This document shows positions 1-5,887 of a DNA stretch of 5,887 bases, piece after piece. The notes below the pieces were generated by a model. It was not told the origin of the DNA. It saw only the letters and a program-made list of their open reading frames with translations, and searched no databases. The translations under genes were made by a program, and so were the position numbers. Source of the DNA: Clostridiales bacterium (lineage in GTDB: Bacteria; Bacillota; Clostridia; Oscillospirales; CAG-272). The number at the start of each line of letters is the position of its first letter. The stretch's first letter is position 1. Location of the stretch: the NCBI GenBank assembly GCA_012511425.1, contig JAAZGC010000327.1:1-5887 (forward strand), given 5' to 3'.

Positions 1-532
1 AATTAACGGTCAGAAGATTCATCAGATACCCCGAAGTCATCGGAGTTCCGAAGAAGTCCATTCTGTTGATGACTGCATCGAATTCATCCGAGCCGGCAGT
101 AACCGCTTTCTGGATGGTTTTAGTTATGGCATCCGTATCTCCGCCCCAGATCGGAGTTATTTTTACGTTAAGCAGTTCTTCGGTATTTCGGTTACGCTTT
201 ATTATGGCGTCATTCATAACATCGCCGGTTTCAGTTTCAGCCCAGATTTCGTTTACTTCGTTACCGAGCTGGTAATAGAAATGCTTTCCGATTGAAGGCG
301 AAAGGATGCGCATTTCCTTTCCGCCGTAATCGTTTGAAGCATAACGCTCTCTGATTATATCATCGGCGGTGAGTTCTTTTGCTTCGGTTGTGGTTTCGAC
401 TTGTTCTGCCTGTGTGTCTTCAGCTTCGGGCCGGTTATCGGTGTCGGCTTTATTTCCGCAGCCGACTGTTAACCCCGTAATCATAAGAACAGCCAGGATA
501 ACGGTGACGAGCTTTAAAAGCAAGTTTTTCAT
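1..532 (-). CDS. Extracellular solute-binding lipoprotein of an ABC transporter (3'-truncated by window edge)
   Basis: The first 177 residues are visible, and the gene runs off the left edge of the window. The start ATG (530-532) has a good Shine-Dalgarno site 6 nt upstream. Residues 1-25 form a lipoprotein signal: Lys2 and Lys7, a hydrophobic stretch at about 8-23, then the lipobox LTVGC with Cys25 as the predicted lipidated residue. Residues 27-58 are an acidic, Thr/Glu/Gln-rich linker, as is usual for membrane-anchored Gram-positive binding proteins. The mature fold begins near 72 (KEMRIL). The stretch around 95-125, with GDVMNDAI, RN and EE..NVKI, resembles the N-lobe of family-1-type (sugar-type) solute-binding proteins common in gut Clostridia; this assignment is from memory of the family. 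The protein would sit on the outer face of the membrane and deliver a ligand to a permease not seen here. The substrate cannot be read from this fragment; a carbohydrate is the usual guess. It lies 24 nt after the upstream gene and may be co-transcribed. Confidence 0.85.
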   Translation of the reverse strand, partial: MKNLLLKLVTVILAVLMITGLTVGCGNKADTDNRPEAEDTQAEQVETTTEAKELTADDIIRERYASNDYGGKEMRILSPSIGKHFYYQLGNEVNEIWAETETGDVMNDAIIKRNRNTEELLNVKITPIWGGDTDAITKTIQKAVTAGSDEFDAVINRMDFFGTPMTSGYLMNLLTVN

Positions 533-538
533 TTGATT

Positions 539-546
539 CCACCTCT
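539..546 (-). promoter_or_regulatory. Ribosome binding site of the solute-binding lipoprotein
   Basis: The minus strand reads AGAGGTGG, a 5-of-6 match to AGGAGG in its core, followed by the 6-nt spacer AATCAA and the ATG at 532. It fixes the start of the lipoprotein, whose signal sequence begins right there. The 24-nt gap (533-556) is too short to hold a promoter plus this site. Any dedicated promoter would have to lie inside the upstream gene. Confidence 0.75.
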
Positions 547-556
547 TTTTAGTCTT

Positions 557-1885
557 TTAATCCGGTAAGTAGTCTGAATTGACGGTGATTTTTGCGAGTT
601 TGACACGCGATTCGTCAGCTTTCAATACGGTCGCACTTATCCCCTCCTCTTCCACTGTATCTCCGATTTTCGGGATGTTTCCCGAGAGTTCGGTAATCCA
701 TCCGCTTAATGTAGTCTGAGTTGTTCTGACTCCGTGGAGCTTAGGATTATATACATTACGCAGTAGGGCAAAAAGTTCGTTCATTGTTATGTCTCCGCGC
801 AGTATATATTCGGCTCCGTCTTTGGTTTCGGTGTGTTTGAGGATATTGTGCTGTTCAGGGTTATCCCGCTCATCGTATATTTCACCTACGATCTGTTCGA
901 TGAGGTCTTCTGCTGTTACAACACCGGTAATACCTCCGAATTCATCGACAACCAACGCCATTTCTTCCAGTGTCAGCTTCATCTGAGATGCTACCGAGCT
1001 GACTGGTTTGTTTTCGAATACCAAAAGCGGTTTCGTAAGAAGTTTCAGAAAAGATTCCTCGCTGAGGTTATCGATGCCGCCGCATCTTAATACTTCTTTC
1101 ATGAATTCTCTTACCGAGAGTATTCCTAAAATGTTGTCGGGAGTATCTCTGTAAACCGGTATTCTTGAGTGGCATCTTAAAAGATACGAGTTCTCGTTAA
1201 GAAGAGATTTGACGCCATCTCCGATATCAAAGGATTCAACATCAACTCTTGCGACCATTATGTCGCGTATCTTAAGGTTGTCGTTCGAGAAACTGATCAT
1301 TCCCCGGAGCAGCTCACCGTCATCGCTTGTGATGATGCCGTCTCTCTCGCATTCGTTTACAAGAATGGTGAGCTCTTCGCGGGTTACTGAGGGTTTGTCT
1401 CTGTTTTCGGGTGTCCACAACGGTGAAAGCCAGTTTATAATAGCGTCGGAAATTTTTACCACGGGAGAAAAGAGTTTTGTAAAGAATAATATCGGTTTAG
1501 CGGCGAAAAGAACCATATTGTCTGCGTTGCGGTTGAATATGACTTTGGGCATTATTTCACCGAAAATAAGGAGGGCAATGGTTATAATCACACCCGCAAT
1601 CGTCTGTGCGCCGGAAGGATTTTCCGGTGATAGAGTTACTGCAAGAACCGTTGCCGCTGAAGAAGCCGAAATGTTTACAAGCTCATTTCCGGCGAGTATT
1701 GCGGAGAGGCTTGCGGTAAAATGGTTTGATATATAGAGAGCTTTTTTCGCGTTATTGTTTCCCGATTCCGCAGCCATCAGCAGTCTCTGCTTGTTACATT
1801 TTGCAAATGCTATTTCAGAACCTGAAAAGAATGCTGAGAAACTGAGAAGGACAATAATCAAAAGAGGTATAAAGATTACAGTCAT
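557..1885 (-). CDS. CNNM/CBS/CorC-HlyC family membrane transporter, complete (putative Mg2+ exporter)
   Basis: This 442-residue protein has the full three-part architecture of the CorB/CorC/CNNM family. The N-terminal CNNM (DUF21) domain spans about 1-185, with membrane segments near 3-26, 58-85 and 96-117 and an amphipathic stretch near 125-155. The family's ion-site motifs are intact: SGSEIA at 21-26, GNELVN at 66-71 and GEIMPK at 109-114. A CBS pair follows at about 205-333, with HSRIPVY at 239-245, VVDEFGG at 312-318, the nucleotide-binding-type G..T..D at 321-327, and VGEIYDE at 333-339. The C-terminal CorC_HlyC domain occupies about 350-436. Family members are implicated in Na+-linked Mg2+ export, gated by ATP-Mg binding to the CBS module; older 'hemolysin' labels are unreliable. 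One deviation is MVAR (210-213) where most members have MVPR. The ATG start overlaps the stop of the upstream paralog (ATGA) and is preceded by GAAGG 7 nt upstream, so translation is probably coupled. Confidence 0.93.
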   Translation of the reverse strand: MTVIFIPLLIIVLLSFSAFFSGSEIAFAKCNKQRLLMAAESGNNNAKKALYISNHFTASLSAILAGNELVNISASSAATVLAVTLSPENPSGAQTIAGVIITIALLIFGEIMPKVIFNRNADNMVLFAAKPILFFTKLFSPVVKISDAIINWLSPLWTPENRDKPSVTREELTILVNECERDGIITSDDGELLRGMISFSNDNLKIRDIMVARVDVESFDIGDGVKSLLNENSYLLRCHSRIPVYRDTPDNILGILSVREFMKEVLRCGGIDNLSEESFLKLLTKPLLVFENKPVSSVASQMKLTLEEMALVVDEFGGITGVVTAEDLIEQIVGEIYDERDNPEQHNILKHTETKDGAEYILRGDITMNELFALLRNVYNPKLHGVRTTQTTLSGWITELSGNIPKIGDTVEEEGISATVLKADESRVKLAKITVNSDYLPD

Positions 1886-1900
1886 GGTGCCGCCTTCTCA
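1882..1900 (-). promoter_or_regulatory. ATGA stop-start overlap and internal ribosome binding site coupling the two CNNM genes
   Basis: The TGA stop of the shorter CNNM protein (1882-1884) is embedded in ATGA with the start of the longer one (1883-1885). A GAAGG site at 1893-1897 lies inside the upstream coding region, 7 nt before the ATG. This arrangement is typical of translational coupling and of subunits made in matched amounts. Confidence 0.7.
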
Positions 1901-2922
1901 ATCTTGCCTTTTGCAGTCGTTTCATTAGCTTGGAAAAGCCCTCTAAGTAAATCATCCATGGTAGCAAGTCCGACTGTTTTGCCGGTTTTATCGGTTATGA
2001 CAGCCATATGGGTTCGCTGGTTAACCATTTCATCGAAAAGATTCTTCAGCCTTGAATCAGATCGAATTTGAAGCGAAGGGCGTGATAAAGATTTTAAATT
2101 TAACTGACTACCGTGCACAAGTTGCTCGAGCACATCTGATGTATTGATTATTCCTATAATGTTATCAAGCCCGCCTTTACAAAGCGGGTGTCGCGTATGG
2201 TCGTCCGTCAGCATTTTTTCCTTTATATACTCATTTGTGAAGCCGGCATATTCTATATCAATATAATCGATGTTTTTTCTAGGTACCATTATTTCATTAA
2301 CACGAAGATCATTAAAAGAAGAGGCGGATTTTATCAGTTTGCTTTCATAAAAATCAATGGCGCCTGATTCGAGCGCGGTATCGACCGCTCGGATAAATTC
2401 GCTTGTGGTAATCTCAGGCTGCTTTTCCCCGCCTCCCATCAAACGGCTGATTAAACCGGTCAAAAGCTGGAATGCTTTGATTACCGGAAACATAAGGTGC
2501 ATCAGCGCAAACAGAACATGGCAGAAGCTGAGAGCAAGCTTATCGGCATTTACATGCGCAATATTTTTTGGAATTGTTCCGTCGAATATAAAAACGATTA
2601 AAGTAATAATCAGTGACGATATAAGCGATGCGTATCCGCTGAGCGCCGGAATTGATTTTAACAGATCTATCGCAAGTACCGTAGCCACCGATGACATTAT
2701 TACATTAAGTATATTGAAACCGACAAGCAAAGTAACCAATGCACCGTCAAATTCCTTGAGAATCCGATATACTTTTAATGCCCTTCTGTCACCGTCATCT
2801 GCCATTGTTTTCATTCGTATGCGGTTGCAGTAGGAATACGCAGTCTCTGCCGCGGCAAAAAATGCCGCGACAAAGACTAAAATTATAATAAGAATAAACC
2901 GGGGGATTATGTCACCTGACAT
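1882..2922 (-). CDS. CNNM/CBS-domain membrane protein lacking the CorC-HlyC domain, degenerate paralog of the adjacent transporter
   Basis: This 346-residue protein is a shorter relative of the gene that follows it. Membrane segments are likely near 7-28, 62-88 and 97-118, with a further hydrophobic stretch at 128-150, and a CBS pair spans about 207-330. It keeps IMVPR (211-215) before the first CBS motif and the G..T..D pattern (318-324) in the second. It ends about 20 residues after the CBS pair, so the C-terminal CorC_HlyC domain (roughly 80 residues in the neighbour) is missing. The three CNNM ion-site motifs are changed: AAAETA (23-28) in place of SGSE.A, GFNILN (68-73) in place of GN.LVN, and FDGTIPK (113-119) in place of FGEI.PK. 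It is clean and uninterrupted, so it is unlikely to be a pseudogene. The ATG is preceded by AAGGTG 5 nt upstream. Its stop overlaps the next start by 4 nt. A role as a non-transporting partner or regulatory subunit is inference. Confidence 0.88.
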   Translation of the reverse strand: MSGDIIPRFILIIILVFVAAFFAAAETAYSYCNRIRMKTMADDGDRRALKVYRILKEFDGALVTLLVGFNILNVIMSSVATVLAIDLLKSIPALSGYASLISSLIITLIVFIFDGTIPKNIAHVNADKLALSFCHVLFALMHLMFPVIKAFQLLTGLISRLMGGGEKQPEITTSEFIRAVDTALESGAIDFYESKLIKSASSFNDLRVNEIMVPRKNIDYIDIEYAGFTNEYIKEKMLTDDHTRHPLCKGGLDNIIGIINTSDVLEQLVHGSQLNLKSLSRPSLQIRSDSRLKNLFDEMVNQRTHMAVITDKTGKTVGLATMDDLLRGLFQANETTAKGKIEKAAP

Positions 2923-2927
2923 TTTTT

Positions 2928-2933
2928 CACCTT
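2928..2933 (-). promoter_or_regulatory. Ribosome binding site of the shorter CNNM protein, next to the aspS stop
   Basis: The minus strand reads AAGGTG with a 5-nt A-only spacer before the ATG at 2922. It begins 1 nt past the TAA stop of aspS (2935-2937). A ribosome terminating on aspS would cover it, so translation of the two genes may be linked. The 12-nt gap leaves no room for a terminator or promoter. Confidence 0.7.
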
Positions 2934-2934
2934 T

Positions 2935-4737
2935 TTATTTTGCCGGATCATCTTCCGAACGAACAACTGCAATTCCCAAATCGTCAAGCGATTGAGCGTC
3001 AGCTAATCCGGGAGATTCCGACATAGGCTCGGAGGCATTCTGCATCTTCGGGAATGCGATAACATCACGGATGTCGTCAAGCTCAAGCAGAAGAGTGACA
3101 AGCCGGTCAAGGCCGAAAGCCATGCCGCCGTGCGGCGGAGCGCCGTATTTATAAGCGTCCATAAGGAATCCGAATTTTACGCGGGCTATTTCTTTCGGAA
3201 TTCCGATTATTCCGAGTATCTTCTCCTGAAGTTCGGGATGATTGATTCGCATAGAACCGCCGCCGGCTTCCATTCCGTTGATAACGATATCGAAAGCGGT
3301 GGAATTTACTCTGCGCGGCTCGTTATCAAGATATTTAATATCTTCGACAACCGGAATTGTAAAAGGGTTGTGAGCGGCGAAAAGTTCACCCGTCTCATCG
3401 TCGTATTCAAAGAGCGGGAAGTCTGTTACCCAGAGCATACGGTATTCGTCTTTTTTAACAAGACCGAGTTTCCTTGCCATATGGCATCTGAGTGCGCCCA
3501 ATGTGTCACAGACAACCTTTTCTCGGTCGGCTACGATAAGAATAAGGTCTCCGTCTTCAAAATCCACGGCTTTTTTAATTGCTTCGTTTTCGGTGTCGCT
3601 GAGAAATTTGGCGTAAGATGAACTGATTTCGCCACCTACGCTCTTATACCAGGCCACACCTTTCGCTTTATAGGAAGCTGCGAAATGAGCGAGAGCATCG
3701 ATTTCTTTACGGCTGAATTGCGCACCGCCTTTAACGTTGATAGCTCGTACAATCCCACCGGTTGCAATCGCTCCGGCGAAGACTTTGAAGCCGCAGTTTT
3801 TCAGGAGCTCGGAAAGGTCGACAATCTCCATCTCAAATCGGAGGTCCGGCTTATCGGAGCCGTAGCGGCGCATGGCTTCCTCGTATTTCATCCGCCGAAG
3901 CGGGAGTTTAACTTCAATACCCTTGACTTCACGGAAAATATACTGTATGAATTTCTCGTTGAGCGTCATTATATCGTCTTCGGATACAAATGACATCTCA
4001 AGGTCAATCTGAGTAAATTCCGGCTGGCGGTCTGCGCGGAGGTCTTCATCCCGGAAGCATCTTGCAATCTGGATATAACGGTCGAAGCCGGAAAGCATCA
4101 GAAGCTGCTTGTATATCTGCGGCGATTGAGGAAGTGCATAGAATTTACCGTTGTGAACGCGGCTCGGAACAAGATAGTCTCTCGCTCCTTCCGGAGTGGG
4201 TTTGACGAGGTTCGGTGTCTCGATCTCGATAAATCCGTTTTCTGCGTAAAAATCTCGGGTAAGTTTCGCTATTCGGCTGCGCATCAAGAGATTTCGGTTG
4301 ACGTCCGGACGGCGAAGATCAAGGTAGCGGTATTTCATCCTGACATCGGTTCGGACATCGCTGTTTTCAACAATTTCAAACGGAGGAGTTTCGGCAGCGC
4401 CCAATACCTTGAATGATGAAACTGCGATTTCGATTTCTCCGGTCGGGATGTTTTTATTAATCGCTCCCTCTCCCCGGCTGCGAACTACTCCGTGAGCGCA
4501 GAGCACATACTCGGAACGCGTCTGGAATGCTTTGTCGAAGATTTCTTTATTTGTGTTTTCGTCGAAAGCAAGCTGGACGATGCCGGTGCGGTCGCGGAGA
4601 TCTATGAAGATAAGAGAACCCAAGTCTCTCTGACGCTGTACCCAGCCCATTACTACGGCTTCGGTACCGATATCCGCTTTGGTAAATTCACCGCAGTATT
4701 TTGTTCTTTTATCGTTTTTAGCTAAAAATTCTGCCAT
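2935..4737 (-). CDS. aspS: Aspartyl-tRNA synthetase, bacterial type
   Basis: This enzyme charges tRNA-Asp with aspartate using ATP, in the cytoplasm. The 600-residue length fits bacterial AspRS (E. coli about 590). The order of domains is an OB-fold anticodon-binding domain at about 12-110 (GWVQRQRDLG, 31-40), then the class IIb catalytic core. The core shows motif 1 around 168-183 (GF.EIETP, then TPEGARDYLVPSR to 193), the aspartate-site QSPQ (204-207), motif 2 FRDEDLRADRQPEFTQ (228-243), the bacterial-specific GAD insertion at about 300-420, and motif 3 GMAFGLDR (538-545) with its ATP-binding Arg. All catalytic motifs are intact. Leu39 after RQRD matches discriminating enzymes such as that of E. 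coli, while Gly91 in the RGEGAIN loop is less clear. The ATG at 4737 has AAGGA 8 nt upstream; a second ATG 5 nt further upstream is out of frame. In many Firmicutes aspS follows hisS, but here its upstream neighbour is a serine hydrolase. Confidence 0.98.
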   Translation of the reverse strand: MAEFLAKNDKRTKYCGEFTKADIGTEAVVMGWVQRQRDLGSLIFIDLRDRTGIVQLAFDENTNKEIFDKAFQTRSEYVLCAHGVVRSRGEGAINKNIPTGEIEIAVSSFKVLGAAETPPFEIVENSDVRTDVRMKYRYLDLRRPDVNRNLLMRSRIAKLTRDFYAENGFIEIETPNLVKPTPEGARDYLVPSRVHNGKFYALPQSPQIYKQLLMLSGFDRYIQIARCFRDEDLRADRQPEFTQIDLEMSFVSEDDIMTLNEKFIQYIFREVKGIEVKLPLRRMKYEEAMRRYGSDKPDLRFEMEIVDLSELLKNCGFKVFAGAIATGGIVRAINVKGGAQFSRKEIDALAHFAASYKAKGVAWYKSVGGEISSSYAKFLSDTENEAIKKAVDFEDGDLILIVADREKVVCDTLGALRCHMARKLGLVKKDEYRMLWVTDFPLFEYDDETGELFAAHNPFTIPVVEDIKYLDNEPRRVNSTAFDIVINGMEAGGGSMRINHPELQEKILGIIGIPKEIARVKFGFLMDAYKYGAPPHGGMAFGLDRLVTLLLELDDIRDVIAFPKMQNASEPMSESPGLADAQSLDDLGIAVVRSEDDPAK

Positions 4738-4745
4738 AACATAAT

Positions 4746-4754
4746 TCCTTCTTT
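4746..4754 (-). promoter_or_regulatory. Ribosome binding site of aspS
   Basis: The minus strand reads AAAGAAGGA with 8 nt to the ATG at 4737. The whole gap to the upstream stop is 24 nt (4738-4761) and AT-rich, with no hairpin and no T-box-like leader of the kind that often controls synthetase genes in Firmicutes. Any such leader would have to lie before the upstream gene, outside the window. Confidence 0.7.
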
Positions 4755-4761
4755 ATTATTA

Positions 4762-5887
4762 CTATAAGTCTCCGAATGTTGCCATAGCCGTATTATGCAG
4801 CTGCCTTCGGAAACGGAAAAGTCTGTCGCTTTCTCTTGTAAAGTGTATCCTGTTGCATAGAAATACGGTATATATCTCGGTCAAATTATCCACATATATC
4901 GACGGACCGGTAAAGCCGTTATGGCCGTATGATCCGACAGAATAAAGATCTCCCATCGCGGAAAATTCATCTTTCCCGAGCAGCTGAAAACCCCAGCCTC
5001 GGTTCATATCTCCGTCCATCATACCCTCTGTGCGGTTCTGCAGCGCTGCTTCAAATGTCGAGGGGGACAATAAACCTTTACCTCTCTTTGAGAGCATCGA
5101 GGCGAAACGGATCATATCCGGTGCGTTGGAAAAGATACCTGCGTTGCCGGAGATTCCGCCGAGTGAACGGGCGTTTTCGTCATGAACCACACCGCAGATA
5201 TATTTTCCGGATTCCCTGTCGTATTCGGTCGGTGCGATAGAATCGGGCGAATAATCGCGCTCAAGTGGATTGTAACAGGTGTCGGAAAGACCGAGCGGTT
5301 TGAAGACATATTTTTCTGCAAGTATATCAAGGCGGTCTCCGCCGATGAGTTCGAGTATTTTTGCAAGCAGTATGAAGCCCATGCAGGAATAAACGCATTG
5401 TTCTCCTGTTTTATATGCCAAAGGATGTGCGAGTATTTTAGATACCGCCATGTCGGCACCGCCTTCGATTTCGTCAAGCCGAAAATAAGCAGGAATACCG
5501 CTTGTGTGCGTCATGAGCCGTCCTATGGTAATATAACGCTTATCTTCGGGGGCATCGAAATACATTCCGACGGTATCACGCATGGTAATCTTTCCCTCTT
5601 CAAGAAATCTCAGTGCTATCATCGAAGTTGAAATTATCTTGGAGCATGAAGCCATATCCCATAAGACATTGAAATCGACCGGAATAATGCCTTCGTTTTT
5701 TTCGGGAATCGTATTGAAGTCAGGAGAATCATCGCTAAAATACCTTGAATAACCGATGGTATTTTTATAAAACACCTCGTCTCCGCGTCCGATAACGCAG
5801 ACGGCTCCCGGGAAAGTGCGGCGGGAATATGCTTCGCCGATGAGTTTATCTAATTTTTTGGTTCTGTCAGACAATGACCGGTCAATG
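4762..5887 (-). CDS. Class C beta-lactamase-related serine hydrolase (probably 5'-partial at window edge)
   Basis: This is a beta-lactamase/PBP-fold (PF00144-type) serine hydrolase. Numbering is from the TTG at 5872-5874, which gives 370 residues. The catalytic SxxK is S76-C-S-K79 in the context MASCSKI. HTSGIP (123-128) is a typical family motif. The second active-site element is Y162-S-C164, and the third is H318-N-G320 in GHNGFTG. The late LCNRIH motif (339-344) is also typical. No signal peptide or membrane segment is visible, so it is probably cytoplasmic or released by an unknown route. Relatives include esterases, D-aminopeptidases and peptidoglycan-linked hydrolases, and true beta-lactam resistance should not be assumed. 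The frame stays open from the TTG to the right edge (codons for I-D-R-S), no Shine-Dalgarno site precedes the TTG, and the first ATG is only at residue 74, so the true start probably lies outside the window. It ends with TAG 24 nt before aspS. Confidence 0.88.
   Translation of the reverse strand, partial: IDRSLSDRTKKLDKLIGEAYSRRTFPGAVCVIGRGDEVFYKNTIGYSRYFSDDSPDFNTIPEKNEGIIPVDFNVLWDMASCSKIISTSMIALRFLEEGKITMRDTVGMYFDAPEDKRYITIGRLMTHTSGIPAYFRLDEIEGGADMAVSKILAHPLAYKTGEQCVYSCMGFILLAKILELIGGDRLDILAEKYVFKPLGLSDTCYNPLERDYSPDSIAPTEYDRESGKYICGVVHDENARSLGGISGNAGIFSNAPDMIRFASMLSKRGKGLLSPSTFEAALQNRTEGMMDGDMNRGWGFQLLGKDEFSAMGDLYSVGSYGHNGFTGPSIYVDNLTEIYTVFLCNRIHFTRESDRLFRFRRQLHNTAMATFGDL
5875..5884. repeat. 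10-bp perfect palindrome TGACCGGTCA
   Basis: The sequence equals its own reverse complement and sits directly before the TTG codon at 5872-5874. If translation began at that TTG it would be in an operator-like position. If the gene starts further upstream, as seems likelier, it is simply coding sequence. A palindrome this short can arise by chance. Confidence 0.3.

Noticed and set aside
533..556. Terminator between the CNNM transporter and the solute-binding lipoprotein
   Set aside because: The 24-nt gap holds no inverted repeat with a T-run; it is occupied by the ribosome binding site.
1209..1736. Open frame of 175 codons on the plus strand
   Set aside because: It is antisense to the well-supported CNNM-CBS-CorC protein, has no recognisable domain, and reads like a mirror of the coding codons.
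2357..2833. Open frame of 158 codons on the plus strand
   Set aside because: It lies antisense inside the shorter CNNM gene; its Ser/Ile-rich composition mirrors the real membrane protein and no motif is seen.
557..2922. Reading the two CNNM genes as hemolysins
   Set aside because: The hemolysin label is historical; the intact CNNM-CBS-CorC architecture points to ion transport, and nothing in the sequence suggests a toxin.
3130..3621. Open frame of 163 codons on the plus strand (and smaller ones at 3685-3993, 4126-4416, 4492-4725)
   Set aside because: All lie antisense to aspS, whose reading frame is certain from its class II motifs.
4738..4830. Possible promoter before aspS (CATAAT and TATAGT hexamers on the minus strand)
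   Set aside because: No acceptable -35 hexamer lies 16-18 nt upstream of either, and AT-rich hexamers of this kind are common by chance.
5112..5477. Open frames of 121 codons (minus, other frame) and 149 codons (plus, 5182-5631) within the serine hydrolase
   Set aside because: Both overlap a gene with intact catalytic motifs and show no domain of their own.
5857..5885. TTGACC on the minus strand at 5880-5885 as a -35 box
   Set aside because: The matching -10 position reads ACCAAA, and a transcript from there would begin inside the serine hydrolase coding region.
4762..5887. Calling the serine hydrolase an antibiotic-resistance beta-lactamase
   Set aside because: It has no signal peptide, carries YSC in place of YxN, and belongs to a broad fold family of mostly non-lactamase hydrolases.

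Overview
The window reads as a compact, single-direction gene cluster. All five supportable protein genes are on the minus strand, so the order of transcription runs from high to low coordinates. Base composition is in the mid-40s % GC by eye. Purine-rich Shine-Dalgarno sites precede four of the starts, and the solute-binding lipoprotein at the low-coordinate end resembles those common in anaerobic gut or rumen Clostridia (Oscillospirales-like). A Gram-positive Clostridia genome or metagenome bin is therefore the best guess. This is an inference from style and not a taxonomic proof.

Layout in transcription order. (1) From the right edge to 4762: a cytoplasmic class-C-beta-lactamase-like serine hydrolase, probably cut at its 5' end. 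(2) 4737-2935: a complete bacterial-type aspartyl-tRNA synthetase (aspS). (3) 2922-1882: a CNNM(DUF21)-CBS membrane protein that lacks the C-terminal CorC/HlyC domain and has altered ion-site motifs. (4) 1885-557: a canonical full-length CNNM-CBS-CorC/HlyC membrane protein. (5) 532 to the left edge: the first 177 residues of an extracellular solute-binding lipoprotein.

Spacing is 24 nt, 12 nt, a 4-nt ATGA overlap, and 24 nt. No hairpin-plus-T-run terminator and no convincing promoter was found between the genes, so one polycistronic unit is plausible. The strongest link is between the two CNNM proteins. Their genes overlap, and each has lost sequence features that the other keeps, which suggests an obligate heterodimeric Mg2+ (or other divalent cation) transporter. 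The other genes look like ordinary housekeeping or nutrient-uptake genes that share the strand. No RNA genes, CRISPR arrays, insertion sequences or long repeats were seen, and no stretch longer than 24 bases lies between genes.
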